Both the position numbers and the translations under genes were made by a program. Source: Gammaproteobacteria bacterium (lineage in GTDB: Bacteria > Pseudomonadota > Gammaproteobacteria > S012-40). From it: DNA of 64,000 bases. The notes below the pieces were generated by a model. It ran no database searches, had not been told where the DNA came from, and worked only from the letters and a program-made list of their open reading frames with translations. Where the stretch lies: positions 868,001 through 932,000 of the forward strand of contig JAOUMY010000001.1 in NCBI GenBank assembly GCA_029881255.1, read 5' to 3'. Positions 28,578 to 38,700 of this stretch are shown here, one piece after another; the stretch's first letter is position 1, and every line of letters starts with the position of its first letter.

Positions 28578-30119
28578 TTAAAGCGAAGCGTCCTCAATTT
28601 TGTTTAGAAAATATGTCTCTGGGAGACGAGACAGATAATCAAATACGATTTGAGTTTTACGAATTTCATTGCTGTCGTATTGTTTGTCAGATATGAAATC
28701 GTTTAGCGCTTTTAGCTCCTCATCTGAGGCTCGCCTGTTGGCGACGGACAGGAACAGGTAGTTAATAAAATCATCCCCGGTAAGAAATAATGCGTTTTCC
28801 AGTAATTCGGGCGCCCATCCTCGTTGACCGGTGTTCAGTTTGTCGCTAACACGCGGAAGTAACAATTGTTCACGCATTCCCTTGTGAAAAACCGCGAAGC
28901 TAAGCGAGTCAAGCGGTTGATCCTTCCAGCGTCCGAGTTTTAGTGTCATTGCAGGCTGGTTCATTTTTGCCAATGTCGGAAAGTCGGTGGATGTCGAAAG
29001 ATTTGTGATGTTATTGAAGAAATCTCTATTAGCATGCCAATAGATTCGGCCACCTGTGCCAAAAAAAGCTTCCTCAAAACGTTTGGGTCTTTCGTTTTCC
29101 AGCAAATATGCTTTTGAAAATAACATCGCGATAAAAATGTGCTTAAAATGCGTTGGTTGTGAGCTCACTATAGACTGTACGATCGTGGCTCTTTTCTCTG
29201 ACGTACTGGTTGGAAAGAAATGGTCAACCAGAACTGTTGTGATACGCGGGATTACCAAAGGGTGTTGCGCGATCGCCGCGTAAAATTCATCACACGTGGT
29301 TACCCACTTATTGTCCAGCACTAACTGAGGTTCGGTATTTTCATCCAGAAGATCCACCACTAATTGATAGTCCTCTGTGTCATCGGTTAAATACCAGTTT
29401 TTGCATGCCTTAGACGCCTTTGGTACGTCCTCGTCACGGTCAAATAGTCCGAGATAGATCTCAATCATTTCGCGAGTATTGTCTTCGGGTGATCGAAAAC
29501 GACGCCAATTTGCCTCGGACTTCATGTGAGTAAGAATGATCTGTCTAATGTTGTCATCCCTAGCCATTGCGCGTGCAAGACCGGCATGTACCTTTTGAAC
29601 ATCTATATGAGATGCGGAATCAATTTCCTCAGCAGGCGAAAATAGAATAGTATTAGCAAGTGTATAAGCCATCCAGATTTCGAACTGATCACGGCTCACT
29701 GGTAGTTCATACATTGCGGCTAAGGGCTCAGCCATAGGCTTTCTGGTAGCGTTGAAGGCGTATTTTTCTTCGATTAGTTGTGCATAACTGTCCCGGCTGT
29801 CTAATCGAATATTGAGTTGCGCCACAGTCTCATTTAGAAAATCAGCATGCATGGGGCGCAGTTTCTGTACACCTTTTTTCAAGTCAAAAAACTCATGCAT
29901 CGGCTCCCCTTTATACAGAGTGCCCAGCAATTTGCTCGCGACAGCATATTGGTTTTCCGGGCTAAGCCGATTGAAGTCGTTAGCGGTAAGCGGTGCCGCA
30001 GCGCCGGAAGTTACGCGGAAATTACTATTGTTCGCGTTCAACCCTTCTAATGCGTCAGTCTGACACGCGTTGATGGAAACGATGACGCCAAGTGCCGTTA
30101 ATAGGCGAAGTATTTTCAT
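28578..30119 (-). CDS. Uncharacterised lipoprotein paired with the DUF1501 protein
   Basis: I do not recognise this 513-residue protein with certainty. It has a lipoprotein signal ending INAC (Cys19). The mature part is helical and acidic, with several Trp/Tyr-rich blocks (for example GGRIYWHANRDFF). Near the end a segment reads NYLFLSVANRRASDEELKALNDFI, followed by DYLSRLPETYFLNKI, which resembles the tail of DUF1800/DUF1553-type proteins. DUF1501 genes usually have such a partner, so it may be a divergent member of that group. It is the first gene of a two-gene minus-strand unit. Export as a lipoprotein is well supported; function is not. Confidence 0.75.
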   Translation of the reverse strand: MKILRLLTALGVIVSINACQTDALEGLNANNSNFRVTSGAAAPLTANDFNRLSPENQYAVASKLLGTLYKGEPMHEFFDLKKGVQKLRPMHADFLNETVAQLNIRLDSRDSYAQLIEEKYAFNATRKPMAEPLAAMYELPVSRDQFEIWMAYTLANTILFSPAEEIDSASHIDVQKVHAGLARAMARDDNIRQIILTHMKSEANWRRFRSPEDNTREMIEIYLGLFDRDEDVPKASKACKNWYLTDDTEDYQLVVDLLDENTEPQLVLDNKWVTTCDEFYAAIAQHPLVIPRITTVLVDHFFPTSTSEKRATIVQSIVSSQPTHFKHIFIAMLFSKAYLLENERPKRFEEAFFGTGGRIYWHANRDFFNNITNLSTSTDFPTLAKMNQPAMTLKLGRWKDQPLDSLSFAVFHKGMREQLLLPRVSDKLNTGQRGWAPELLENALFLTGDDFINYLFLSVANRRASDEELKALNDFISDKQYDSNEIRKTQIVFDYLSRLPETYFLNKIEDASL

Positions 30120-30373
30120 TGAGGCAGCCTCTCAATTTATAAACATTGTTGGAGCGAACTACAAGGCAGAGTCTATGCCATTAGGCTATGTTTCGTCCGC
30201 GAGCATAAAAATTTTGTGAAAAAGTAGTCTTTTTTACCAGAAACATTTAGGGGTTCTTATTAAATCAATAGCTTAACTTCAATGCTGACAAGATAAAATT
30301 TCGATGCGATGTGCGACGTCAGTAGGAAATGCTTTATTTAGTCTAATTATGTCGGGTATTAGCGACTCCCTTG

Positions 30374-31837
30374 TTATATCCCCAATGACTGCCAAATACT
30401 ATCAATCCGTGACTTCACTTCGGTATCCATAACAATGGGCGAGCCCCATTCTCGGTTTGTTTCGCCCGGCCACTTATTGGTGGCATCCATGCCCATCTTG
30501 GAGCCCAGGCCAGATACCGGCGAGGCAAAATCGAGGTAGTCAATCGGTGTATTCTCGATCATGACGGTATCGCGTGAAGGGTCCATGCGTGTCGTCATCG
30601 CCCATACGACATCTTGCCAGTCGCGAGTGTTGATATCATCGTCGACGATGATGACAAATTTTGTGTACATGAACTGGCGCAAAAATGACCAAACACCGAG
30701 CATGATACGTTTCGCGTGTCCTGCATATTGTTTTCGTATGCTGACTATCGCCATGCGATACGAGCAACCTTCCGGTGGCAGATAAAAATCGACAATTTCG
30801 GGAAATTGCTTTTGTAATATTGGTACAAATACTTCGTTCAACGCCACCCCTAAAATTGCGGGTTCATCCGGTGGTCTTCCGGTGTATGTTGAGTGATAAA
30901 TCGGATTGTCTCGATGCGTGATGCGTTCTACAGTGAAAACAGGGAAGGTATCGACTTCGTTATAGTAACCCGTGTGATCTCCAAACGGTCCTTCAGGTGC
31001 GGTTTCACCTGGATAGATAAATCCTTCCAGTACAATCTCCGCACTGGCGGGGACTTGTAAATTATTTTTGTGGCAGTTCACAACTTCCGTTTTGCTGTCG
31101 CGCAACAATCCTGCAAAAGCATATTCAGACAACGTATCGGGCACCGGTGTCACCGCGGCGAGTATTGTCGCAGGGTCTGCGCCGAGCGCGACGGCAACTG
31201 GAAACGGTTCGCCTGGATGTGCCTTTTGCCAGTCACGGAAATCCAGAGCTCCACACCGGTGTGCTTGCCAGCGCATAATCAGCTTGTTTTTACCGATTAC
31301 CTGTTGGCGATAAATTCCCATGTTCTGGCGTTCTTTTAGTGGTCCTTTGGTGACGACAAGCGCCCACGTAACCAAAGGTCCTGCATCGCCAGGCCAACAG
31401 GTTTGAACGGGTATCGTGGACAAATCGACATCACTGCCTTCGATGATATTTTCCTGGCATGGGGCTTTGCGCACGACTTTCGGTGACATGCTCAATACTT
31501 TTTTCAACAGTGGAAGTTTATTCCAGGCGTCTTTCATGCCTTTTGGTGGGTCGGGTTCCTTGAGATAGGCGAGTAGTTTTCCGATCTCACGTAGCGCACT
31601 GATATCTTGTGCGCCCATACCCATGGCAACGCGTTTCGGTGTGCCAAAAAGGTTGCCTAGTACCGGCCACTTATAATCAGTCGGATTCTCGAACAGAATC
31701 GCCGGGCCTCCTGCGCGCAAGGTTCGGTCGCAAATCTCTGTCATTTCAAGACGAGGACTAATGGGCTGAGAAACCCGTTTTAAATCGCCGGATTTTTCCA
31801 GTTGTTGAATAAAGTCGCGCAGATCATGATATTTCAT
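30374..31837 (-). CDS. ubiD: 4-hydroxy-3-polyprenylbenzoate decarboxylase
   Basis: UbiD removes the carboxyl group of polyprenyl-hydroxybenzoate in ubiquinone synthesis, using prenylated FMN. The 487-residue length is typical. Recognisable blocks are [19 protein letters not shown] at the start, [41 protein letters not shown] and [21 protein letters not shown]. No ubiX is in the window, but ubiC, which makes the 4-hydroxybenzoate precursor, begins at 63875. The gene is monocistronic as far as I can see, with gaps of 253 bases on its 3' side and 73 bases on its 5' side. Confidence 0.96.
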   Translation of the reverse strand: MKYHDLRDFIQQLEKSGDLKRVSQPISPRLEMTEICDRTLRAGGPAILFENPTDYKWPVLGNLFGTPKRVAMGMGAQDISALREIGKLLAYLKEPDPPKGMKDAWNKLPLLKKVLSMSPKVVRKAPCQENIIEGSDVDLSTIPVQTCWPGDAGPLVTWALVVTKGPLKERQNMGIYRQQVIGKNKLIMRWQAHRCGALDFRDWQKAHPGEPFPVAVALGADPATILAAVTPVPDTLSEYAFAGLLRDSKTEVVNCHKNNLQVPASAEIVLEGFIYPGETAPEGPFGDHTGYYNEVDTFPVFTVERITHRDNPIYHSTYTGRPPDEPAILGVALNEVFVPILQKQFPEIVDFYLPPEGCSYRMAIVSIRKQYAGHAKRIMLGVWSFLRQFMYTKFVIIVDDDINTRDWQDVVWAMTTRMDPSRDTVMIENTPIDYLDFASPVSGLGSKMGMDATNKWPGETNREWGSPIVMDTEVKSRIDSIWQSLGI

Positions 31838-31910
31838 TGTGGGTTTCCACTAGATAGCGAGGCGTCATTATAGCGTAGTGTGCGGCTGATTTGCTTGATT
31901 GGCATGCGTA

Positions 31911-32735
31911 TCAGGATTTGGGATCGTTACGTAGTCGCAATACGTTGGTAATGCCTGTGTTGACGCCTGCGCGCATTGCAAGTGTGATGGCTTCAGTGAG
32001 TGCCATTACAAACTTGCGCCGTAACGGGTTTTGGTGCAGGACAAGAATTTGTTGTAGTTCCTCGTCAGACAATTCGCGATAACGAAACTGTAAATCAAGT
32101 CTGTTTGCATTGCGTAAGTTGTGCTCAACGGTATCTTTGAAGCTGGAAATCTGGTATTCCAGTTTTTGTTTGTTTTCGTCATCGTACTTATCAAAGTAGA
32201 TTAGCTTCGCTTTGGCCCGTTCTTGAAACACGTTTGCTTTAAGGTAAAGTTGTGACTCTGTAGTGAGTGACGCCTCTTCTACCTGGTTGATAAGTTGTAT
32301 GCGTGCTTTGGGTGGAATATGCTGGTCGAGAAAATTGAAAAAATCGTATTGAGATTTAAGTTGTTCTGGCTTCTCGTATGGTCTATCTAATACGGTTAGC
32401 TTGCGCGCGAGCGGTTGTTGGTAAAAATCGATTAGCTGTGAAATTTCCTCTTCGGAAAGGGCTTTGACTAAGTAGTCTTTGACGCGAGAAGTGAGAATAG
32501 CTTCAGAAAGTTTTTCCAGATAAAGATCTTTTTCGCTAGTAGATAAAGCTTGTTCTGGGCGAGTAAGATCTTCCTCACTCAAGTCTGTGCGTATCTTCCG
32601 CTCCAGGCGTTGTATGCTGTTGTCGACTTCTGTAGTTGCCAAAAGCGTGTCAATTTTTGAGTTCGTTTCGTCGGACAAAGCTGGGTTTACAGCAGCTAGG
32701 TATGCTAGCAGCACATACAGGAATCGTTTGCGCAT
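31911..32735 (-). CDS. Exported protein with two DUF2059-like segments
   Basis: The 274-residue protein begins with a Sec signal peptide (MRKRFLYVLLAYLAAVNPALS). Two regions share the pattern L-S-x-E-E-x-x-Q-x-x-x-x-x-x-Q-x-P-L-x-R-K. The first, near residue 105, reads LSEEEISQLIDFYQQPLARK. The second, near residue 235, reads LSDEELQQILVLHQNPLRRK. This motif is the hallmark of DUF2059-type periplasmic proteins, so the protein appears to be an internally duplicated version. Function is unknown. It starts five bases after the stop of the 157-residue lipoprotein gene at 32741, so the two probably form an operon. Confidence 0.65.
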   Translation of the reverse strand: MRKRFLYVLLAYLAAVNPALSDETNSKIDTLLATTEVDNSIQRLERKIRTDLSEEDLTRPEQALSTSEKDLYLEKLSEAILTSRVKDYLVKALSEEEISQLIDFYQQPLARKLTVLDRPYEKPEQLKSQYDFFNFLDQHIPPKARIQLINQVEEASLTTESQLYLKANVFQERAKAKLIYFDKYDDENKQKLEYQISSFKDTVEHNLRNANRLDLQFRYRELSDEELQQILVLHQNPLRRKFVMALTEAITLAMRAGVNTGITNVLRLRNDPKS

Positions 32736-32740
32736 TGTTT

Positions 32741-33214
32741 TTATGCTCCCAGCTTTATGTTCAGCATTTCTTCAATCGTATCCAGTTTCTCTTTTATTGT
32801 ATGGCCATAGAAATCCTGATAACGCTGATCTTTGCGCCACTGCTGAAAGCTTTTATCAAAGTGTTTGTTCCAGTTTGACTCACCCACAACAGACTTGACT
32901 GATGCCTCAAGCCCGGCTTCGTGGAGTATGAAAAAAGGAATTTCGTCAGGAAAATAATTTCGAAAGTAGGGACTATCGATTTTGACACCAGTGACACGTA
33001 CCACGTACATGCGGTGATTCTCCTGAGTGGTGTATGCCTCTACGATACTTAGCCGTGATTGTTCTTCCCCAGGGCGCGTATCGTAACTCCATATCTGACC
33101 CAGGCGAAAACATTTGTTGTGCTGCTGACTTGTTATGTTGGCGCAGCCAGATACCAGGCCAAGGAATAAAATTGCAGCAATGTGTACGGCCAGGGGAGGA
33201 GTCGTAAATATCAT
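32741..33214 (-). CDS. Uncharacterised small lipoprotein
   Basis: The 157-residue protein has a lipoprotein signal ending LVSGC (Cys24) and a mature region of mixed strand and helix, including GQIWSYDTRPGEEQSRLSI and EIPFFILHEAGLEASV. I do not recognise a family. It is the first gene of a two-gene unit with the DUF2059-like protein and diverges from the TRAP-binding-protein genes. The close coupling (five bases) suggests related work in the envelope. Confidence 0.65.
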   Translation of the reverse strand: MIFTTPPLAVHIAAILFLGLVSGCANITSQQHNKCFRLGQIWSYDTRPGEEQSRLSIVEAYTTQENHRMYVVRVTGVKIDSPYFRNYFPDEIPFFILHEAGLEASVKSVVGESNWNKHFDKSFQQWRKDQRYQDFYGHTIKEKLDTIEEMLNIKLGA

Positions 33215-33426
33215 TTTTCTCGGTGCGCTGATGAGTTTTGTTGGTGTTCACTATATAGAAATTCAATGTGCTGGAAAAGTACTACGCATTACATGTAAAT
33301 ACGGTGAAATGTTTAGGTGGAGACTAAGGTTGGAATTTTTGCTTGCGATTCATGTTGTTGATGATTTGCGCTCACAAACTGGCATAGGTAATATGAGCAC
33401 ATTCAATTTCACGCGGAGTCTTGTCA

Positions 33427-34509
33427 ATGGATAGAAGAAAGTTTCTTTCAGGTGTAGGTGCGGGCGTTGCTGTTGCTGGCGCCAGTGTGGCAGGAATGAA
33501 GACAGCTGCCGCGGCGAAAAAGATTAAATGGAAAATGGTTACTACCTGGCCGAAGAATTTCCCAGGTCTTGGTACCGGTGCGAACACCCTGGCCAGATTG
33601 GTCGGCGAAATGAGTGGTGGGCGCATGGAGGTAAAGGTATACGGCGCCAACGAGCTAGTGCCTCCCTTCGAGATATTTGACGCGGTTTCCAAAGGCACGG
33701 CGCAAATGGGTCACGGTGCGGCCTATTATTGGAAGGGTAAGAGCGAAGCCGCGCAGTTTTTCGCCGCAGTACCCTTCGGTCTCACCGCACAGGAGATGAA
33801 TGGCTGGCTTTATCATGGTGGTGGCATGGAGCTGTGGAAAGAGGTTTACAAGCCATTTGGCTTGATTCCTTCCGCTGCAGGTAATACGGGCGTTCAAATG
33901 GGCGGGTGGTTCAACAAGGAAATAAACAGCGTAGGCGATCTGAACGGTTTGAAAATGCGTATCCCGGGCCTGGGGGGCGAGGTGCTCAAGCGTGCTGGTG
34001 GTACCCCGGTAAATCTACCCGGAGGGGAAATTTTTACATCTCTCAAGTCTGGTGCTATCGACGCGACGGAATGGATTGGACCATACAATGATCTCGCCTT
34101 CGGTCTGCATAAGGCTGCTAAGTATTATTACTACCCCGGTTGGCACGAGCCCGGTACCACGCTTGAATGCTTTATCAATGAGCAAGCATTTAAAGAGTTG
34201 CCTGCTGATCTGCAATCCATCGTGATGCAGGCCTGTCGTATCGCCAATCAAGATATGTTGGCTGAGTATACTTCTAATAATAATGCGGCTCTCGCTACGT
34301 TGAAGAATAAACACAAAGTGGAAGTCAGACGTTTCTCTGATGATGTGCTGAAAAAACTGCGTGACCTTTCTGATGAGGTGGTGCGCGAGGTGGCTGCGAA
34401 AGACGCCATGTCGAAGAAGGTATTCGAATCTTTTAATACGTTCAGGCAACAGGTTATCGCTTGGCACGATATTTCGGAATTGGCTTATTTGAACGCACGT
34501 AAACTGTAA
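33427..34509 (+). CDS. TRAP transporter substrate-binding protein, Tat-exported (first copy)
   Basis: I start at the ATG at 33427 (MDRRKFLSGVGAGVAVAG), about eight bases after GGAG; a TTG two codons earlier has poor spacing. The 360-residue protein has a twin-arginine signal. The DctP-type fold follows, with KWKMVTTWPKNFPGLGTG, NELVPPFEIFDAVSKGTAQMGH and the ligand-site block DATEWIGPYNDLAFGLHKAAKYYYYPGWHEPG. That block is characteristic of the TakP-like subfamily, whose studied member binds 2-oxoacids with a sodium ion. No dctQ or dctM permease gene is within the window. A close paralogue follows after 15 bases. Confidence 0.92.
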   Translation: MDRRKFLSGVGAGVAVAGASVAGMKTAAAAKKIKWKMVTTWPKNFPGLGTGANTLARLVGEMSGGRMEVKVYGANELVPPFEIFDAVSKGTAQMGHGAAYYWKGKSEAAQFFAAVPFGLTAQEMNGWLYHGGGMELWKEVYKPFGLIPSAAGNTGVQMGGWFNKEINSVGDLNGLKMRIPGLGGEVLKRAGGTPVNLPGGEIFTSLKSGAIDATEWIGPYNDLAFGLHKAAKYYYYPGWHEPGTTLECFINEQAFKELPADLQSIVMQACRIANQDMLAEYTSNNNAALATLKNKHKVEVRRFSDDVLKKLRDLSDEVVREVAAKDAMSKKVFESFNTFRQQVIAWHDISELAYLNARKL

Positions 34510-34524
34510 TACGGAGAGGATGCA

Positions 34525-35604
34525 ATGAAACGTCGTGATTTACTCAAGGGAACGAGTGCAGTCGTCGGCAGCGTCGCATTGGCGGGTGCGCCAGCCATCG
34601 TAGGCGCGGCAAATAAGATTCAATGGAAGATGGTCACGGCGTGGCCGAAAAATTTTCCCGGTCTCGGTACCGGCGCAAACTTCCTGGCCAATCTGATCAC
34701 AGAGATGAGTGGCGGGGAGCTTGAAGTAAAAGTGTATGGTGCGGGCGAGCTCGTGCCACCCTTTGAAGTGTTTGATGCGGTTTCCAAGGGAACGGCGCAA
34801 ATGGGGCACGCAGTGTCTTATTACTGGAAAGGCAAGACCGAAGCGTCCCAGTTTTTTACCTGTGTACCCTTTGGTTTGAATGCCCAGGAGATGAATTCCT
34901 GGTTGTACCACGGCGGCGGACTGGAGTTGTGGCAGGAACTATATGCGCCTTACAGTATTGTGCCGGCGGCCGGTGGAAATTCGGGTACGCAAATGGCCGG
35001 TTGGTTTAACAAGGAGATTAATTCCCTGGAGGACTTGAAAGGCCTGAAAATGCGTATCCCAGGCTTTGCTGGGGACGTTTTCAAGCGCATAGGCGGAACT
35101 CCTGTGACGATTCCCGCGGGCGAAATCTTTACCGCGTTAAAGTCTGGTGTGATAGATGCTGCGGAGTGGGTGAGTCCTTACAATGATCTCGCATTTGGTT
35201 TATATAAGGCGGCTAAGTATTACTACTACCCTGGTTGGCACGAGCCCGGTCCAGCCCTGGAAGTTCTCATTAACGAAACGGCGCTCAAGCAGCTTCCCAA
35301 AGATATGCAAAGCATCGTAATGAATGCCTGTCGTGTAGCGAATGCTGATATGGAGGCGGAGTTCACTGCCAGGAACAGCACGGCGTTGACGACGCTCAAG
35401 GAGAAGCACGGTGTTCAGGTTAAGCAATTACCTGATGACGTGTTGCGGAAGCTGCATCAAATCTCAACAAGCGTTGTGCAAGAACTGGCTTCAAAGGACA
35501 AGATGGCGGGGAAAATTCATGAATCAGTGGTGAACTTCCAGCAACAATCTTCGTCCTGGTTGGAGCTTTCAGAGCATGCTTACATGCTGTCGAGGCGGAT
35601 TTAA
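34525..35604 (+). CDS. TRAP transporter substrate-binding protein, Tat-exported (second copy)
   Basis: The 359-residue protein is a tandem paralogue of the preceding gene. Long blocks are nearly identical (WPKNFPGLGTG, LVPPFEVFDAVSKGTAQMGH, PYNDLAFGLYKAAKYYYYPGW), while the signal and C-terminal third differ. It has its own twin-arginine signal, MKRRDLLKG, and a GGAG six bases before the ATG. Ligand-site residues differ slightly: EWVSPYND here against EWIGPYND in the first copy. The pair may therefore bind different 2-oxoacids, which is inference. A hairpin follows the stop codon. Confidence 0.92.
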   Translation: MKRRDLLKGTSAVVGSVALAGAPAIVGAANKIQWKMVTAWPKNFPGLGTGANFLANLITEMSGGELEVKVYGAGELVPPFEVFDAVSKGTAQMGHAVSYYWKGKTEASQFFTCVPFGLNAQEMNSWLYHGGGLELWQELYAPYSIVPAAGGNSGTQMAGWFNKEINSLEDLKGLKMRIPGFAGDVFKRIGGTPVTIPAGEIFTALKSGVIDAAEWVSPYNDLAFGLYKAAKYYYYPGWHEPGPALEVLINETALKQLPKDMQSIVMNACRVANADMEAEFTARNSTALTTLKEKHGVQVKQLPDDVLRKLHQISTSVVQELASKDKMAGKIHESVVNFQQQSSSWLELSEHAYMLSRRI

Positions 35605-35624
35605 GCGACGTTAGCGTCGCTTTC
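35604..35624 (+). terminator. Probable intrinsic terminator after the TRAP-binding-protein pair
   Basis: AGCGACG (35604-35610) and CGTCGCT (35615-35621) form a perfect seven-base-pair stem with a TTAG loop, overlapping the stop codon and followed by TTTC. The T tract is short, so efficiency is uncertain. Confidence 0.5.
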
Positions 35625-35756
35625 GCTACAATTTCCTTAATTTTGCCGCGCTGTACTCTCCAGATTGCGCATGCCCCATCGTGTCAGTATAATTTCTGGC
35701 CATTTTGCCTGTGATCCGGACACTATTCGAAAAAATATGCCGGTTCCGTACTCTCA

Positions 35757-38700
35757 ATGTTGGATACATCAGTGGAACAGAAAAACGCTTTAAACACAGG
35801 GCTTTATCGCCCGGAATTCGAAAAAGACAATTGCGGTTTCGGCCTGATCGCGAATATGGACGGTAAGCCCAGCCACTGGGTGGCGGATACCGCTATTAAA
35901 GCATTGGCACGTATGACTCACCGTGGAGCGGTTGCTGCAGATGGCAAGACCGGTGACGGGTGTGGTCTTTTGTTCCGCAAACCCGATAGTTTTTTGCGAC
36001 AAGTGGGAGAGAGTCTAGGCTTTGAGCTCGCCGATAACTATGCCGTGGGAATGGTGTTCCTTAATCCTGATCAATCCAAGGCTGAAGCCGCGCGCACTAA
36101 GTTGGTAGACGAATGTCGTGCACAAGGTCTTGAGGTGCTCGGCTGGCGTGAAGTGCCCGTCGATCCATCAGCCTGTGGTGAAGAGGCTTTAAAGAGTCTG
36201 CCACGTATTGAGCAGTTATTTGTCAATGGACCCACGGGCATGGACGAGGATACTCTCGACCGCCAACTGTTTCAGGCGCGTCGTCGTACCGAAAAAGCCC
36301 TGGAGGTTAGTGACCCAGTCTTTTATATACCGACGTTCTCGTGCAAGGTAATTTCCTACAAAGGCCTGGTAATGCCCGAGTATCTGCCAATCTTTTATAA
36401 AGACTTGCAGGACGCAGGACTGGAGACATCGTTGGCAGTTTTCCACCAACGGTTTTCTACCAACACCTTGCCACAGTGGCGTCTTGCCCAACCCTTCCGT
36501 TATCTGGCGCATAACGGTGAAATCAATACCGTACAGGGCAACCGTAATTGGGCTATTGCGCGTGGACACAAATTTGAAACGCCATTGATTAGCATGGAAG
36601 ACGTGCGCCCAGTGGTGTCATTAACAGGATCAGATTCCAACAGTCTCGATAATATGCTTGAGACCTTGTTAGCCGGCGGGATGGACATTTTTCGCGCCAT
36701 GCGTTTTCTTGTCCCACCGGCGTGGCAAAACGTCGACACCATGGACCCCGATTTGCGTGCTTTCTATGAGTATGCCTCCATGCACATGGAGCCATGGGAT
36801 GGCCCTGCCGGTATCGTTTTGACCGATGGCCGTCATGCGGCCTGTTGTTTAGACCGCAATGGTTTGCGTCCAGCGCGCTACGTGATCACTAACGATAGGC
36901 ATATCACGCTAGCCTCTGAGATCGGCGTATATGACTACAAGCCCGAGGATGTTGTTGCCAAGGGTCGATTAAAACCAGGTCAGATGTTGGCGGTAGACAC
37001 CTTTACTGGTGAGTTGAAGTTGCCGGAAGATATCAACAAAGATATCGCCAGCCGTCATCCTTACAAAGAATGGATGAGCAAACACGCTCAGCGTCTTGAA
37101 GCACGGCTGTTTGGTGATGTGGCCGGCATGGGGAGTTTTGAGCCGGAGCAGTTGGATGTATATCAGAAGATGTTCCAGGTCTCTTTCGAAGAGCGAGATC
37201 AGGTAATTCGCGTTCTCGCCGAATCTGCTGCGGAAGCGGTAGGATCAATGGGCGACGACACGCCTATGGCTGTGTTGTCCGAGCGTCAACGTTCATTGTT
37301 TGATTATTTCCGTCAGCAGTTTGCCCAGGTAACGAATCCGCCGATTGATCCTTTGCGGGAACAGATCGTCATGTCGCTAGAGACCTGCTTTGGACGTGAG
37401 CTGAATATTTTTGAAGACAGCGCCGAGCACGCGAGACGCTTACTCGTCGATTCGCCTGTGTTGTCTCAGGGCAAGCTAGAGCAGTTACTCAGCATCAATG
37501 ACGCCGACTACGCTCACCATAGCATCGAGTTGAATGTGGATGAAAATATCCCGCTTAGCAATGCATTGAAGTCAATCACCGATGAAGCTGTCAATGCAGT
37601 ACGTAGCGGCAAAGTGGTATTGGTGCTGAGTGACAAAAACATCGCCAAAGGCAAACTACCCGTTCATGCATTGCTTGCGACAGGTGCAGTACATCATCGC
37701 TTGATTGCTGAAGGGCTGCGTTGTGACGCTAACATCGTGGTAGAAACCGGTGTGGCGCGTGATCCGCATCACTTCGCGGTATTGCTTGGTTACGGCGCGA
37801 CAGCAATCTGTCCTTACCTGGCCTATGAAATCCTGTCAGACATGGTGCGAACTGGTGAAGTTCGCGATGGTGTGAAGCCTAGACTTGCCCAACGTTACCG
37901 TCGCGGTATCAACAAAGGCCTGTTCAAAATTATTTCCAAGATGGGTATTTCTGCAATTTCCAGTTATCGAGGCGCTCAGCTATTCGAGGCTGTAGGTTTG
38001 GATAATGAAGTGATCAATTTGTGCTTTAAAGGTACGACGGCACGTATCCGTGGAACCGGCTTTGCTGAATTGGAAAATGATCAACGTTCGCTGGCTAAGT
38101 TAGCCTGGACACCACGTAAGAATATCGATCATGGCGGTCTACTGAAATATGTGCATGGCGGCGAATATCACGCCTATAACCCTGACGTAGTGCGTAGCCT
38201 CCAGGTTGCCGTTAAGAGTGGTAAATATGAGGACTATCAGGTTTACGCGGATATCGTGAACAATAGACCGGTTTCCTCATTGCGCGATTTGCTTGCGCCT
38301 CGCACAGACATTAAAGCAATCGCGGTCGATCAAGTTGAGGCTGAAGACGTCATACTTAAGCGCTTCGATAGCGCTGGTATGTCATTGGGCGCCTTGTCAC
38401 CAGAGGCGCACGAATCCTTAGCCATTGCGATGAATCGTCTCGGTGGCCGTTCGAACTCGGGTGAAGGCGGCGAAGACCCTGCCCGTTTCGGTACTGAAAA
38501 GGTTTCCAAGATCAAACAGGTTGCATCTGGTCGTTTTGGCGTAACGCCACACTATCTCGTTAACGCTGAAGTAATTCAGATCAAAATTGCCCAGGGCGCC
38601 AAGCCTGGTGAAGGCGGTCAGCTACCGGGCAAGAAAGTGGACAAGCTCATCGCGACCCTGCGCTATGCGCGTCCCGGTGTGTCGCTGATTTCACCACCAC

